From: Bin5 sp965204525
GTDB lineage: Bacteria; Chloroflexota; Anaerolineae; Caldilineales; Caldilineaceae
Direction: 5' to 3'
Assembly (NCBI GenBank): GCA_965204525.1
Contig: OZ241994.1
Location: 4,588,001 to 4,652,000, forward strand
DNA: 64,000 nt
A program made the position numbers and the translations under genes. The notes below the pieces were generated by a model that was given only the letters and a program-made list of their open reading frames with translations, did no database searches and was not told the DNA's origin. Position 1 is the stretch's first letter, and every line of letters starts with the position of its first letter. Below, piece by piece: positions 25,189 to 33,470 of the stretch.

Positions 25189-25220
25189 TTGTCAGCGATC
25201 CCGGCCCGATATGGTAAAAT
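25189..25220 (+). promoter_or_regulatory. Candidate gapA promoter
   Basis: TTGTCA at 25189-25194 and TAAAAT at 25215-25220 lie 45 bp before the gapA start, but the spacer is 20 bp, longer than ideal. A small dyad ATTGC/GCAAT at 25219-25236 overlaps the likely transcription start and could be an operator. Confidence 0.35.
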
Positions 25221-25264
25221 TGCCAGCATTAGCAATCGTCCAAACTCGCTGAGGAGACTCTTAA

Positions 25265-26275
25265 ATGACCACGAAAATCGCCATCAACGGCTTCGGTCGT
25301 ATCGGTCGTCAGGTAACCAAAGCTCTGTTTGAGCACCATAATGATACATTCGACCTCGTCGCGATAAACGATCTGGGTGATGTGCAGACCATGGCCCACC
25401 TGTTCAAATATGATACCAACTACGGCGTCTTTGAAGGCGCCGTTGACATTGACGCCGGATATCTTACGATCAACGGAGACCGGCTGAAAGTCCTCAGTGA
25501 GCGCGACCCGAGCCAGCTGCCCTGGGGTGAGTTGGGCGTTGACATCGTCGTCGAGAGCACCGGCGTCTTCCGCGATCGAGAAACGGCCGCTCTACACCTC
25601 GCCGCCGGCGCAAAAAAGGTGATCATCAGCGCCCCGGCCAAAGGCGAAGACATCACCATCTGCATGGGCGTCAATAACGATCAGTACAACCCGGACAGCC
25701 ATCACGTCATCAGCAACGCCAGCTGCACCACAAACTGCCTGGCCCCCGCGGCCAAAGTTGTCAACGACACCATCGGCATCGAGCAAGGGCTCATGACCAC
25801 CGTCCACGCCTACACAACCGACCAGCGCATCCTCGACTTCGTGCACGAAGACCTGCGCCGCGCCCGGGCCGCAGGCATGAACATCATTCCAACCACCACT
25901 GGCGCCGCCAAAGCCGTGTCGTTGGTTGTGCCGGAGTTGGAAGGCAAATTTGACGGTATGGCCATGCGAGTTCCCACATCCACGGTCAGCGTAGTCGACT
26001 TTGTCGCCAAAGTGAGCAATCCGGGCAGCACCGAAGACCTGCTGGACGCCTTCTCCGAAGCTGCGTCCGGTCCTATGAAAGGTATCCTCGACGTCACCTA
26101 TGAGCCCCTGGTCAGTTCGGACTTCCAGGGCAATGCACATAGCAGCGTGATCGATGCCGAATTTACAGCCTGCTACGGCGATCTGGTCAAAGTCGTCACT
26201 TGGTACGATAACGAGTGGGCGTACAGCGTCCGCGTCACCGATCTCGCCGCCTTTGTTGCCGGCCAGGGCGTCTAG
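25265..26275 (+). CDS. gapA: Type I glyceraldehyde-3-phosphate dehydrogenase
   Basis: A 336-residue glycolytic enzyme that oxidises glyceraldehyde 3-phosphate with NAD+. The NAD-binding GFGRIGRQV is at the N-terminus and the catalytic Cys sits in SNASCTTNCLAP. GAKKVIISAPAKG and the C-terminal WYDNEWAYSVRV are conserved. The ATG follows GAGGAG. It starts a glycolysis cluster with pgk 31 bp downstream and tpiA two genes further. Confidence 0.98.
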   Translation: MTTKIAINGFGRIGRQVTKALFEHHNDTFDLVAINDLGDVQTMAHLFKYDTNYGVFEGAVDIDAGYLTINGDRLKVLSERDPSQLPWGELGVDIVVESTGVFRDRETAALHLAAGAKKVIISAPAKGEDITICMGVNNDQYNPDSHHVISNASCTTNCLAPAAKVVNDTIGIEQGLMTTVHAYTTDQRILDFVHEDLRRARAAGMNIIPTTTGAAKAVSLVVPELEGKFDGMAMRVPTSTVSVVDFVAKVSNPGSTEDLLDAFSEAASGPMKGILDVTYEPLVSSDFQGNAHSSVIDAEFTACYGDLVKVVTWYDNEWAYSVRVTDLAAFVAGQGV

Positions 26276-26306
26276 ATCAACTGCCACCCACCAAAGGCAC
26301 TGGATC

Positions 26307-27494
26307 GTGTCGCGCAAAAGGACCATCCGGGATGTCAACTGGCAAGGCAAGCGCGCACTCGTCCGCGTCGATTTCAATGTGCCCATCGATGACGACGGTT
26401 GCGTCGGCGATGATACCCGCATCCGCGCCACGCTTCCCACCCTGGATTTCCTGCGTTCCCACGGCGCATCACTTGTCCTGATGAGCCACCTCGGCCGGCC
26501 CGATGGCGAAGCCGATCCCCGCTACAGCCTGCGGCCCGTCGCCCAACGGCTCAGCCAGCTCCTTGATGCAGACGTTCGGTTCTCCGGCGCCGTCACCGGC
26601 CCCCACGTCGAAGCCGCCGCTGCCGGCCTCGACCAAGGGGAACTACTGCTGCTCGAAAACACACGCTTTGACCCCGGTGAATCCAGCAATGATCCCGCGC
26701 TGGGTACAGCCCTCGCCCGCCTCGGCGATCTCTTCGTCAACGACGCCTTCGGCAGCGCTCACAGGGCGCATGCAAGCACCACCGGCGTGGCCGCCCATCT
26801 GCCCTCTGTAGCCGGTCTACTGATGGAAAAGGAGTTGACCTACCTTGGTGAAGCGCTCGAGGATCCAGAGCCTCCTTTCATCGCCATTCTCGGCGGCGCC
26901 AAGGTCAGCGACAAGATCGCCGTCATCGAGCAGCTCATCCGGAAGGTAGATGCCATCCTCATCGGCGGCGGCATGGCCAACACCTTTCTTGCCGCCGCCG
27001 GCTGCCGGATGGGGGCCAGCCTGGTCGAAACGGAAGTGCTTGACACCGCCCGGGCCCTGCGCAGCGTCGGCGAAGATGTGATCCAACTGCCGGTCGATCT
27101 CACCGTTGCCGACAGCTTCTCAGCCACCGCCGCCTCACGCACCGTCGGTGTGACCGAGATTCCGGCTGGCTGGATGGCCCTCGACATAGGTGAGGCCACC
27201 GTCGCACACTTTGCCAATCGCCTCGCCGGCGCACGCACCGTTCTCTGGAACGGTCCTATGGGTGTCTTCGAATTTTCCTCCTTTGCCCGCGGCACCATTG
27301 CCGTCGCCGAAATGCTGGCTGGGTTGTCCCAGGCCACCACCATCGTAGGCGGCGGCGATTCGGCCGCTGCTGTGCAGCAGGCCGGACTGGCCGGGCGGAT
27401 CTCCCACGTGAGTACCGGCGGCGGCGCCAGTCTGGAGTTCCTGGAAGGGAAGCTCTTGCCCGGCGTGGCCGCCCTGGACGACGAGGAGGCGTGA
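26307..27494 (+). CDS. pgk: Phosphoglycerate kinase
   Basis: A 395-residue kinase that transfers phosphate from 1,3-bisphosphoglycerate to ADP. The GTG at 26307 is chosen because the conserved N-terminus is IRDVNWQGKRALVRVDFNVP; a longer frame inside gapA is an artefact. Motifs RAHASTTG, the nucleotide loop GGAKVSDKI and the C-terminal GGGDSAAAVQQAG are present. Cotranscribed with gapA. Confidence 0.97.
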   Translation: MSRKRTIRDVNWQGKRALVRVDFNVPIDDDGCVGDDTRIRATLPTLDFLRSHGASLVLMSHLGRPDGEADPRYSLRPVAQRLSQLLDADVRFSGAVTGPHVEAAAAGLDQGELLLLENTRFDPGESSNDPALGTALARLGDLFVNDAFGSAHRAHASTTGVAAHLPSVAGLLMEKELTYLGEALEDPEPPFIAILGGAKVSDKIAVIEQLIRKVDAILIGGGMANTFLAAAGCRMGASLVETEVLDTARALRSVGEDVIQLPVDLTVADSFSATAASRTVGVTEIPAGWMALDIGEATVAHFANRLAGARTVLWNGPMGVFEFSSFARGTIAVAEMLAGLSQATTIVGGGDSAAAVQQAGLAGRISHVSTGGGASLEFLEGKLLPGVAALDDEEA

Positions 27495-27497
27495 CTT

Positions 27498-27869
27498 ATG
27501 AGTTTTCTCAAAAAACTGGCATCGCTCTTTTCAGGCGGTGGAGGCGGCGCCAATCGCGCGCTCCCTATCTACGTATTCAGTAACCGCTGCCGCGAACCGA
27601 TCATAGCCGAAATCGACCTGGTCAACAGTCTCAGCCGTGATGAGGAAAATGACGACAAGTACTACACCCGCAAAGTGCTGCAAGGGAGCGGCAAGAACCG
27701 CTGTTTTACCCAAGTCGAAGTCGAAATCTGGTTCGACCGCGGCAAGAAGGTCTCCCATTACGAAGTCAGCGGTGGTCGTTGGCTAACCCAGGAGGAATAC
27801 GAAGAGGAGCTGATACGTTTCGAAGCTCCCCCCGAAGATGAAAACTCGGCAGACGACGATTCCCAGTAG
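27498..27869 (+). CDS. Small conserved protein between pgk and tpiA
   Basis: A 123-residue protein starting three bases after the pgk stop, so it is translationally coupled. After a short Gly-rich linker it has RALPIYVFSNRCREPIIAEIDLVNSLS, YYTRKVLQGSGKNRCF and EIWFDRGKKVSHYEVSGGRWLTQEEYEEEL, then an acidic tail. I do not recognise the family by name; a small beta-rich domain conserved next to glycolytic genes in Chloroflexota seems likely. The presence of two conserved-looking Cys (NRCRE, NRCF) is notable. The position in the operon suggests a link to glycolysis, but none can be shown. Confidence 0.6.
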   Translation: MSFLKKLASLFSGGGGGANRALPIYVFSNRCREPIIAEIDLVNSLSRDEENDDKYYTRKVLQGSGKNRCFTQVEVEIWFDRGKKVSHYEVSGGRWLTQEEYEEELIRFEAPPEDENSADDDSQ

Positions 27870-28074
27870 GGCTGGAACTCTGTAGCATCCGCTGGAGGCC
27901 GGATCCGGTTGTCGTCCGCCAATGACAGTTCACTGGGTGGCAGAAGCAGGACGCCCGTAGGCAGAGTCGGGCTGTCCTTCACACGGTAAGAAGCAGTTCG
28001 CCAGTTCCCCCGCGTTCACACTACCTATCCTGGTCCCGCCGCCTGACACAGCCCCCTTGCGGAGAACACTCATA

Positions 28075-28842
28075 ATGCGTAAACCGATGATGGCCGGCAA
28101 CTGGAAAATGAATATGACCGTGGCCGAGGCGCTCGACCTCGCACGGCAGATATACCAGTTGGTCGGCGACACGTCCGTGGTGGAACAGTTGCTGTGCCCG
28201 CCTTCCGTATGTCTGCACCCGCTGAAGGCAGTTACAGACGACATGCCCTTCCTGCTCGGCGCCCAAAACTGCCACTGGCAGGAAAGCGGTGCCTTCACCG
28301 GCGAAATCAGCCCGCCCATGCTGCGCGGCCTCGTCGACTATGTCATCCTCGGGCACAGCGAACGCCGCCAGCTCTTCGGCGAAACCGACGAAACCGTAAA
28401 CAAGAAGGCCCATGCCGTCTTGGCGCATCAACTGAACCCAATCGTCTGCGTAGGCGAAAGCCTCGAGCAGAACGAGCGCGGAGAAACCTCGTCAACCATC
28501 ACCGCACAGGTGCGAGCCGCGCTCGACGGCCTGAATGGCGAGCAAGTTCAATCCCTCGTTATCGCCTACGAACCGATCTGGGCTATCGGCACGGACAGGG
28601 CCGCCACCGCTCAGACGGCTGGCGACATCTGCGGCCTGGTGCGCGCCATCCTGCGCGAAATGCACGGTGCCGCCGTCGCCGACACGGCTCGCGTCCTCTA
28701 TGGAGGCAGCACCAAACCGGACAATATCGGCGCCATTATGGAACAATCCGATATCGATGGCGCGCTCATCGGTGGCGCATCGCTTGAGGCAGGCAGTTAC
28801 GCCGAGATGGTGAAGATCACTGCCGGGGTCTACAGCGGCTGA
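28075..28842 (+). CDS. tpiA: Triosephosphate isomerase
   Basis: A 255-residue enzyme interconverting dihydroxyacetone phosphate and glyceraldehyde 3-phosphate. The ATG at 28075 follows GGAG and matches the conserved start RKPMMAGNWKMN, with the catalytic Lys in GNWKMN. His is in ILGHSERRQLFGE and the catalytic Glu in VIAYEPIWAIGTD. The C-terminal ILYGGS-type loop reads VLYGGSTKPDN. It follows gapA-pgk with a 205-bp gap after the unknown gene. Confidence 0.98.
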   Translation: MRKPMMAGNWKMNMTVAEALDLARQIYQLVGDTSVVEQLLCPPSVCLHPLKAVTDDMPFLLGAQNCHWQESGAFTGEISPPMLRGLVDYVILGHSERRQLFGETDETVNKKAHAVLAHQLNPIVCVGESLEQNERGETSSTITAQVRAALDGLNGEQVQSLVIAYEPIWAIGTDRAATAQTAGDICGLVRAILREMHGAAVADTARVLYGGSTKPDNIGAIMEQSDIDGALIGGASLEAGSYAEMVKITAGVYSG

Positions 28843-28956
28843 CCTGCGCCTCTCTTGTTTACTTTGCGGGAATCAGGAGCGAGGAACGAGAAACAACTGG
28901 GCTGAAGAATTTCATCTCTCTCCTTTCTCCTCTCCACTCTCTCCTCGCCCTTCCCC

Positions 28957-29712
28957 ATGTCTCCATTCTCCCCCTATCTCTTTTTCGTCCTCTTCTTCAT
29001 CCTGCTCGCCGCTCTCTGGTGGCTGAGCTGGCGAATCGGCCTGCTGATCCAGGAGATCGTCTATCTGATTACCGGCTCAGATGACCTGGCGATGGTGATC
29101 CTCTTCCTGGTCTACCTGCCCGGCATCCTCGTCCACGAGGCCTCCCACTGGCTGGTAGCCAGGATTCTGGGCTTGAAGACCAGCAGATTCCGAGTATGGC
29201 CGAAATACACCCGCAATACCATCGGCCTGGGGAGCGTGACGGTTTCGTCCGGTGGCGTGGTGTGGGATAGCCTTGTGGGGCTGGCCCCCCTTCTTATCGG
29301 GTCCGCACTGATCGTACTGATCGGTGACCAAGTCTTCGATACGCAAACACTCGCCTTCGCTTGGCGAACCGGCCGGCTGCTGGACGGGCTGAACTTTGTC
29401 GTGACCGGTCTGGCCCAAAAACCGGACAGTCTGCTGTGGAGCTATCTCCTTTTCGCGATCGCCAACGCGATGATGCCCAGCGCCAGCGACCGTGCGCCGC
29501 TCAAGTCACTGGGCATCTATGTCGTTCTTTTCGGCGCGGTGTTCGTCCTGATCGATCAGTCCGGCCGCAATGTGCTGCTCCTGCTGGATTTCCTCTTCGG
29601 TCCGATTCAACTGCTGACCGGCGCCTTCTTCCTGGTCGCAGCCATCGATCTCGCCGTCATTCTGCTACTGCTCGCTGCGAGGGAACTGTCTAAACTGTTT
29701 TTCAGCCAATAG
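28957..29712 (+). CDS. M50-like membrane metalloprotease, putative
   Basis: A 251-residue polytopic protein. Helix 1 spans about 8-30; a second helix around 46-66 contains HEASH at 60-64, a zinc-type HExxH in LPGILVHEASHWLVARILG. A later helix region carries NAMMPSASDRAP, analogous in position to the third zinc-ligand (Asn/Asp-x-Pro-x-x-Asp) motif of site-2 proteases. Three or more further helices follow. Site-2 proteases cleave membrane anchors of regulators, but the substrate is unknown. The ATG has no ribosome-binding site; the upstream 45 bases are almost all pyrimidines. Confidence 0.65.
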   Translation: MSPFSPYLFFVLFFILLAALWWLSWRIGLLIQEIVYLITGSDDLAMVILFLVYLPGILVHEASHWLVARILGLKTSRFRVWPKYTRNTIGLGSVTVSSGGVVWDSLVGLAPLLIGSALIVLIGDQVFDTQTLAFAWRTGRLLDGLNFVVTGLAQKPDSLLWSYLLFAIANAMMPSASDRAPLKSLGIYVVLFGAVFVLIDQSGRNVLLLLDFLFGPIQLLTGAFFLVAAIDLAVILLLLAARELSKLFFSQ

Positions 29713-29760
29713 TTGCCTTCCGCTCTACTTCCCCTCACGTGGTCCGAAACCGACGCGCGC

Positions 29761-31131
29761 CTAAAGCGAAGGCACCTTCTCCAGGCTCGCCCGGATCGCC
29801 TCTTCCGGGTAGTCGAAGTCCTCCAGGTTGTCGGCCAGATGCTGCTCATAGGCAGCCAGATCGAAGTGTCCGTGGCCGCACATGTTGAAAACGATCACCT
29901 TGCTCTCGCCCCTCTTCTTGCACGCCAGCGCCTCCTGCATCGCCCCCCAAATCGCATGGGCCGGTTCGGGCGCCGGCAGGATTCCCTCCGCGCGTGCGAA
30001 TGACACCGCGGCCCCGAATATCGCCCGCTGCTGAACATTGACCGCTTCGATCAGCCCCGCATCATGCAGCGCGCTGACCTGTGCGCTCATGCCATGATAA
30101 CGCAGTCCGCCTGCGTGGATCGGCGCCGGCACAAAGTCGTGGCCAAGCGTGTGCATCTTGATCAGCGGCGTCATCTGTGCCGTGTCACCGAAATCATAGG
30201 TGTACACGCCTCGCGTCAGGCTCGGTGCAGCCGCCGGCTCCACTGCCACCACACGGGCGTTCCTGCCGCCGCTGATGTTCTCCTTCAGGAAAGGGAAAGC
30301 GAAGCCGCCAAAGTTGCTGCCGCCCCCCGTACAACCGACCAGCACGTCCGGCCAGTCCTCCCCGAACGCCTCCAGCCCGCTGATCACCTCCTGCCCTACC
30401 ACCGTCTGGTGCAGAAGCACATGATTCAGAACCGAGCCAAGCGAGTACTTCGTATCCTCACGCGTGGCTGCGTCCTCCACCGCCTCCGAGATCGCAATCC
30501 CCAGGCTGCCCGTGCTGGCAGGACTCTCTGCCAGAATCTGGCGGCCCGCGTTCGTGTCCGGGCTGGGGCTCGGCACAACCTCCGCGCCCCACGTCTCCAT
30601 CAGTACCTTCCGATAGGGCTTCTGCTCATAGCTGACCCGCACCATATAGACCTTGCACTCCACTCCGAACACCTGGCAGGCGAAACTGAGCGCACTTCCC
30701 CACTGTCCCGCGCCTGTCTCCGTCGCCAGGCGGGAGACACCCGCCTCCTTGTTATAGAAGGCCTGCGGCACCGCTGTGTTCGGCTTATGGCTGCCGGACG
30801 GGCTGACGCCCTCATACTTGTAATAGATGCGGGCCGGGGTATCCAGAGCCTTCTCCCATTCATGCGCCCGGATCAGAGGCGTTGGCCTCCATATCCGGTA
30901 AACATCCTGCACCGGTTCAGGAATCTCGATGTAGCGCTCGGCGCTCACTTCCTGCAGGATCAGCGACATCGGAAAAAGAGGCGCCAGGTCGTCCGGCCCA
31001 ATCGGCTGACCTGTACCCGGATGCAGAGGCGGCGAGAGTTCAACCCCGGCCGCGGGCAAATCCGCGTTGATGTTATACCAGTGGGCCGGCATTTCCGACT
31101 CGTTCAAGATCACCTTCTTCTGTCTGCTCAT
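29761..31131 (-). CDS. trpB: TrpB2-type pyridoxal-phosphate tryptophan synthase
   Basis: A 456-residue tryptophan synthase beta homologue of the TrpB2 group, which works without a close TrpA partner and converts indole and serine to tryptophan. The PLP lysine lies in SGSHKPNTAVPQAFYN, the phosphate-binding glycines in GCTGGGSNFGGFAFP, and the catalytic Glu in ETGAGQWGSAL. The long N-terminal part with RPTPLIRA is typical for TrpB2. It is a single gene, divergent neighbours are trxA upstream and the M50-like gene downstream. No trpA is in the window. Confidence 0.93.
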   Translation of the reverse strand: MSRQKKVILNESEMPAHWYNINADLPAAGVELSPPLHPGTGQPIGPDDLAPLFPMSLILQEVSAERYIEIPEPVQDVYRIWRPTPLIRAHEWEKALDTPARIYYKYEGVSPSGSHKPNTAVPQAFYNKEAGVSRLATETGAGQWGSALSFACQVFGVECKVYMVRVSYEQKPYRKVLMETWGAEVVPSPSPDTNAGRQILAESPASTGSLGIAISEAVEDAATREDTKYSLGSVLNHVLLHQTVVGQEVISGLEAFGEDWPDVLVGCTGGGSNFGGFAFPFLKENISGGRNARVVAVEPAAAPSLTRGVYTYDFGDTAQMTPLIKMHTLGHDFVPAPIHAGGLRYHGMSAQVSALHDAGLIEAVNVQQRAIFGAAVSFARAEGILPAPEPAHAIWGAMQEALACKKRGESKVIVFNMCGHGHFDLAAYEQHLADNLEDFDYPEEAIRASLEKVPSL

Positions 31132-31226
31132 TTCTGTGCTCTCCCTGTGATGGTGAGGTTCCGTTGTAATGAAGCGACTGCGTAACGAAGCCGACGCTGC
31201 CCAATGCGGCGCCCGGTGATCGGATC

Positions 31227-31257
31227 AAAAAGGCCTGCCGCAATCGCGACAGGCCTT
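31227..31257 (-). terminator. Intrinsic terminator of trxA
   Basis: On the minus strand AAGGCCTGTCG pairs with CGGCAGGCCTT (one G-T pair) around CGATTG-type loop bases and is followed by TTTTTGA. It lies about 25 bp after the trxA stop and prevents read-through into trpB2. Confidence 0.85.
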
Positions 31258-31282
31258 GGCACAAATCCCCTTCAATCTGATG

Positions 31283-31612
31283 TCAGTTCAGGTGCGCCTG
31301 AATCTTGCCTAGCAGTTGGGCTTTCTGCTGAAAACCAACGATCGTCTCCACCTGCTGGCCGTCTTTGAACAGCATCAGCGTGGGAATGCTCATTACGCCA
31401 AATGCCATCGCCGTGCTCTGATTCTCGTCCACATCGAGCTTGCCGATCGTCAGTTTGCCGTCAAGCTCGGTAGCAATTTCATCCAGAACCGGTGCGATCA
31501 TCTTGCACGGACCGCACCACTCCGCCCAGAAATCCACCAGTACCGGGGTTTCCGATTGGATGACCTCATCCTCAAAATTCGCATCTGTGACTACAACGGT
31601 GTTCTCGCCCAT
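31283..31612 (-). CDS. trxA: Thioredoxin
   Basis: A 109-residue thioredoxin that keeps cytosolic disulfides reduced. The redox motif WCGPC is at residues 32-36 within VDFWAEWCGPCKMIAPVL, and the cis-proline appears in VMSIPTLMLFKDG. The ATG at 31612 has a GGAGTAGGAG site; the 14 codons upstream are not part of the protein. A good promoter lies 132 bp upstream, so the mRNA has an unusually long 5' leader. Confidence 0.97.
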   Translation of the reverse strand: MGENTVVVTDANFEDEVIQSETPVLVDFWAEWCGPCKMIAPVLDEIATELDGKLTIGKLDVDENQSTAMAFGVMSIPTLMLFKDGQQVETIVGFQQKAQLLGKIQAHLN

Positions 31613-31743
31613 TTTTTTGTCTCCTACTCCTGTATACGAGCGTACAAACTGCAACTTTCCGGCGGGTCCGTCCTGTATTTGCCAGTCATTGCCTATCTTA
31701 ACATGCGATGTCTGGCAGGGCTGTAGACTAACCTACAAAAAAT

Positions 31744-31773
31744 ATAGTACGCCCAACGGAAGCCAAAAGTCAA
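31744..31773 (-). promoter_or_regulatory. Candidate trxA promoter
   Basis: On the minus strand TTGACT is followed by an 18-bp spacer and TACTAT. It would start transcription about 125 bases before the trxA ATG. Confidence 0.5.
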
Positions 31774-31839
31774 AATACCGGCCCTTCGATTCATACTTTC
31801 TGTAGGTCCTGTTCGCAGTTGCCATACAGTGGCAACCGT

Positions 31840-32454
31840 TCACTCACTCTTCTGCCGCCTTTGTAAAAAAGCCGCGAACTCCTCCTTGTCCAGGGCCCCG
31901 GAGCGGGGCCTTATGTTCTCCTGTCCAGGTTCAACCGGCGCCTCCTCGGTGACAGGCTGTTCATCTTCCACGCCAATCCGCGCCATCACCGCAGGGATCA
32001 TGCCTGAAATGCCTTCCAGAAACGCCCCTGTCAACGCCTGTCCGCCAGGCAGATTGATTATCAACGTCCGTCCCCGGATGCCTGCAACCCCTCTGTCCAA
32101 CATCGCCATCGGATTCTTCGCGATGGCCCTTGCGCGCATCGTTTCCGGCAGTGACGGCATAAACCGCTCCAGTACGGCAGCCGTCGCTTCTGGCACGATC
32201 TCCTCCGCTGAAGGTCCCGGCGCAGGGAAAGTGCCGCCTACCGTCAAAATCAGGTCCAGCTCCTCTTCATCGCACCACCGTCGCAGGGTCTCCTCCAACT
32301 GGTAGCGAGGAGGCTCTCTGTAAACGTGACTGAGCAGGGGCAGCAATCCATCCAAAGCGCCGGCCAGCATTCTCTGCACATCAGCCAGAACCGCATCCGC
32401 GTCAAAGGATTCAGTCGAATCGGCAACTGCAAGAAACCCGCACCGGATCACCAT
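31840..32454 (-). CDS. MoaB/MogA-like molybdopterin-binding domain protein
   Basis: A 204-residue protein with the MoCF-binding fold. Motifs are DLILTVGGTFPAP (the TGGTG-like glycine loop, here V-G-G-T-F), PEATAAVLERFMP, MRARAIAKNP, MLDRGVAGIRGRTLIINLPGG, the last being typical of MogA/MoaB. The loop lacks the second Gly of TGGTG, so catalytic activity is uncertain. The last 40 residues are an acidic, Pro/Glu-rich tail not usual in the family. It lies after the ribosomal superoperon terminator on the same strand. A role in molybdenum cofactor delivery would connect with msrP, which needs it. Confidence 0.75.
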   Translation of the reverse strand: MVIRCGFLAVADSTESFDADAVLADVQRMLAGALDGLLPLLSHVYREPPRYQLEETLRRWCDEEELDLILTVGGTFPAPGPSAEEIVPEATAAVLERFMPSLPETMRARAIAKNPMAMLDRGVAGIRGRTLIINLPGGQALTGAFLEGISGMIPAVMARIGVEDEQPVTEEAPVEPGQENIRPRSGALDKEEFAAFLQRRQKSE

Positions 32455-32523
32455 TGATGTCGGACTCTCCTTCCCCGTTTCCTGAGCTCCATTCGGCCCA
32501 AACCGTCAGAAAAATGAACGAAC

Positions 32524-32551
32524 AAAAAGCGATGGCTTGGCCACCGCTTTT
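32524..32551 (-). terminator. Intrinsic terminator of the ribosomal superoperon
   Basis: On the minus strand AAAAGCGGTGGC pairs with GCCATCGCTTTT (one mismatch-like pair) around CAA and is followed by TTTTTG. It lies about 30 bp after the rpsI stop. Confidence 0.85.
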
Positions 32552-32580
32552 GTATTGCCTCGATTTCTGACAGGCGTCTC

Positions 32581-32970
32581 TCACCGCTTGGTGTACTGCG
32601 GGGCCTTGCGCGCCCGTTTAAGGCCCGGCTTCATCCGTTCCTTCACGCGCGCGTCGCGCGTGAGAAATCCCGCAGCCTTCAAGGTAGGCCTCAGATTCGG
32701 ATCCGCCGCCACCAGTGCCCGCGACAAACCGTGCCGCGCTGCGTGAGCCTGGCCGCCTTCACCGCCGCCATGAACCTTTATGCTGATATTGAAGCTGTTC
32801 TCAGTTCCCGTCAGTGCCAGCGGTTGCCGAATCACCATCTGGTCCAAAGCGCGTCCAAAATAGCCATTCATCGGCAGGCTGTTGACGATGATCTCACCGT
32901 CCCCCTCATACAGCCGCACGCGTGCCGTCGCGCTCTTGCGTCGTCCAACCGCCTCGATATACTCACTCAT
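32581..32970 (-). CDS. rpsI: Ribosomal protein S9
   Basis: A 129-residue 30S protein whose C-terminal basic tail reaches the P-site tRNA. The N-terminal EAVGRRKSATARVRLYEG and the C-terminal RVKERMKPGLKRARKAPQYTKR are characteristic, ending in the usual Lys-Arg. It overlaps the rplM stop by 8 bp, the universal rplM-rpsI pairing, and is the final gene of the superoperon. Confidence 0.98.
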   Translation of the reverse strand: MSEYIEAVGRRKSATARVRLYEGDGEIIVNSLPMNGYFGRALDQMVIRQPLALTGTENSFNISIKVHGGGEGGQAHAARHGLSRALVAADPNLRPTLKAAGFLTRDARVKERMKPGLKRARKAPQYTKR

Positions 32971-33415
32971 ATCTGCTCTCCTGCAGTTCCAGCACCTTCG
33001 GCTTCTGCGCCTCGTGCGGGTGATCCGGACCAGCGTAGACTCTCAGTTTTTTCATCTGGGCGCGGCCGAGCCGGGTCTTGGGAACCATACCTTTGACCGC
33101 TTCAAAAATGATCTTCTCCGGTTGTCTTTTCAACTGTTCGCGCATCGTTCGGCTCTTCAGGCCGCCGGGATAGCGCGAATGCCGGTAATAGCGTTTCTCA
33201 TCCAGGCGGTTGCCCGTTACGTGAAACTTGTCGCAGTTGATGACAATTACGAAGTCACCGCAGTCCACGTTGGGCGTGAAACTCGGCTTGTGCTTGCCGC
33301 GCAGAACCTGCGCGATCTCCGAAGCCAGCCGGCCGAGTGTCTTGTCCGTTGCATCGACAACATACCACTCACGTCCACTCTTGGCCTCTTCATAACTCAG
33401 GCTCAGTGTCTTCAC
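32963..33415 (-). CDS. rplM: Ribosomal protein L13
   Basis: A 150-residue early-assembly 50S protein. Motifs WYVVDATDKTLGRLASEIAQVLRGK, VDCGDFVIVINCDKF and KGMVPKTRLGRAQMKKLRVYAG identify it. Starts with ATG behind GAGGAG. It follows truA by 55 bp. Confidence 0.98.
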   Translation of the reverse strand: MKTLSLSYEEAKSGREWYVVDATDKTLGRLASEIAQVLRGKHKPSFTPNVDCGDFVIVINCDKFHVTGNRLDEKRYYRHSRYPGGLKSRTMREQLKRQPEKIIFEAVKGMVPKTRLGRAQMKKLRVYAGPDHPHEAQKPKVLELQESRYE

Positions 33416-33470
33416 CCTGTAATCTCCTCGTTCGCACCTGCAAGCAACTTTCTGCTATCTACCATCAGTA

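Noticed and set aside
26154..26306. N-terminal extension of pgk inside gapA
   Set aside because: The family start is at the GTG 26307; the extension translates gapA in the wrong frame.
28860..28905. Purine-rich intergenic string similar to one near 57505-57549, as a mobile repeat
   Set aside because: The two are only compositionally similar; no shared block long enough to define a repeat family was found.
31132..31226. A T-box or trp leader upstream of trpB2
   Set aside because: The region before its start is short and shows only the neighbouring trxA terminator; no T-box sequence or tryptophan-rich leader peptide is present.
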